Source: Bradyrhizobium sediminis | Lineage (GTDB): Bacteria; Pseudomonadota; Alphaproteobacteria; Rhizobiales; Xanthobacteraceae | Assembly: GCF_018736085.1 (NCBI RefSeq) | Contig: NZ_CP076134.1 | Span: 372,001-436,000 of the forward strand | Length of the DNA stretch: 64,000 nucleotides | Reading direction: 5' to 3' | Shown here: positions 63,921 through 64,000 of the stretch, one piece after another | Layout: every line of letters starts with the position of its first letter | Position numbering within the stretch: position 1 is the first letter of the stretch | Notes under the pieces: generated by a model | What the model was told of the DNA's origin: nothing | Seen by the model: only the letters and a program-made list of their open reading frames with translations | Database searches by the model: none | Made by a program: the position numbers and the translations under genes

Positions 63921-64000
63921 GGCCCGTCTCCAACTTCGCTTTAATCTCTAGATCAATTCCCTGACGGAATCATTTCACTTTTTGTCACGCTTCAAAATTT

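Overview
This window is ordinary core chromosome of a GC-rich alphaproteobacterium. Gene content, gene order and the interspersed palindromic repeats point to the Bradyrhizobium/Rhodopseudomonas group (Nitrobacteraceae); the genus is inferred, not proven. About 57 protein genes are supported, two of them near the window edges (trmD is cut at base 1). There are no tRNA or rRNA genes, CRISPR array, prophage or insertion sequence. I did not find a convincing new multi-gene system. The most unusual signals are non-coding: an orphan intrinsic terminator with a possible small RNA, a structured leader on the BI-1/YbhL gene, several perfect dyads in promoter regions, and a dense set of palindromic repeats.

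Layout. 1-3264 (minus): ffh-rpsP-rimM-trmD, translation and protein targeting. 3703-4677: MBL-fold hydrolase. 4965-6424 (minus): two exported proteins (SIMPL and GyrI-like). 6652-8817: dapF-mtaB. 8939-11366: a pseudouridine synthase divergent from ftsY and yciB. 11491-14984 (minus): a helix-hairpin-helix protein and the cytochrome c maturation genes ccmABCD-ccmG. 15208-17928: acnA. 18053-21253: small conserved genes and a BI-1 family membrane protein. 21498-25502: a YbbP/YbbA-like ABC system divergent from tesA. 25638-27492: thpR and zapE.

27760-38606 is a TCA-cycle block: mdh, sucC, a DUF1579 gene, sucD, sucA, sucB, a MAPEG gene, an SDR gene and lpdA. Together with acnA upstream, these encode aconitase, the complete 2-oxoglutarate dehydrogenase complex (E1, E2, E3), succinyl-CoA synthetase and malate dehydrogenase. 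38637-43893 holds two small membrane proteins, xerC, priA and an RlpA-like protein. 44554-49607 is the F1 ATP synthase operon atpHAGDC.

49662-61624 is nearly all minus strand: two tandem Nudix hydrolases (one is RppH), a cell-wall set (YibQ-like deacetylase, CtpA protease, EnvC-like activator), then rlmH, rsfS, nadD, proA, proB, a VOC protein, obgE and a MaoC dehydratase. The end of the window has an EamA transporter, a GNAT acetyltransferase and rpmA.

At least five families of intergenic palindromic repeats punctuate the window, some inside operons (sucA/sucB, atpD/atpC). Very long open frames run antisense to acnA, sucA, priA and the atp genes; these are codon-bias shadows and are not annotated.
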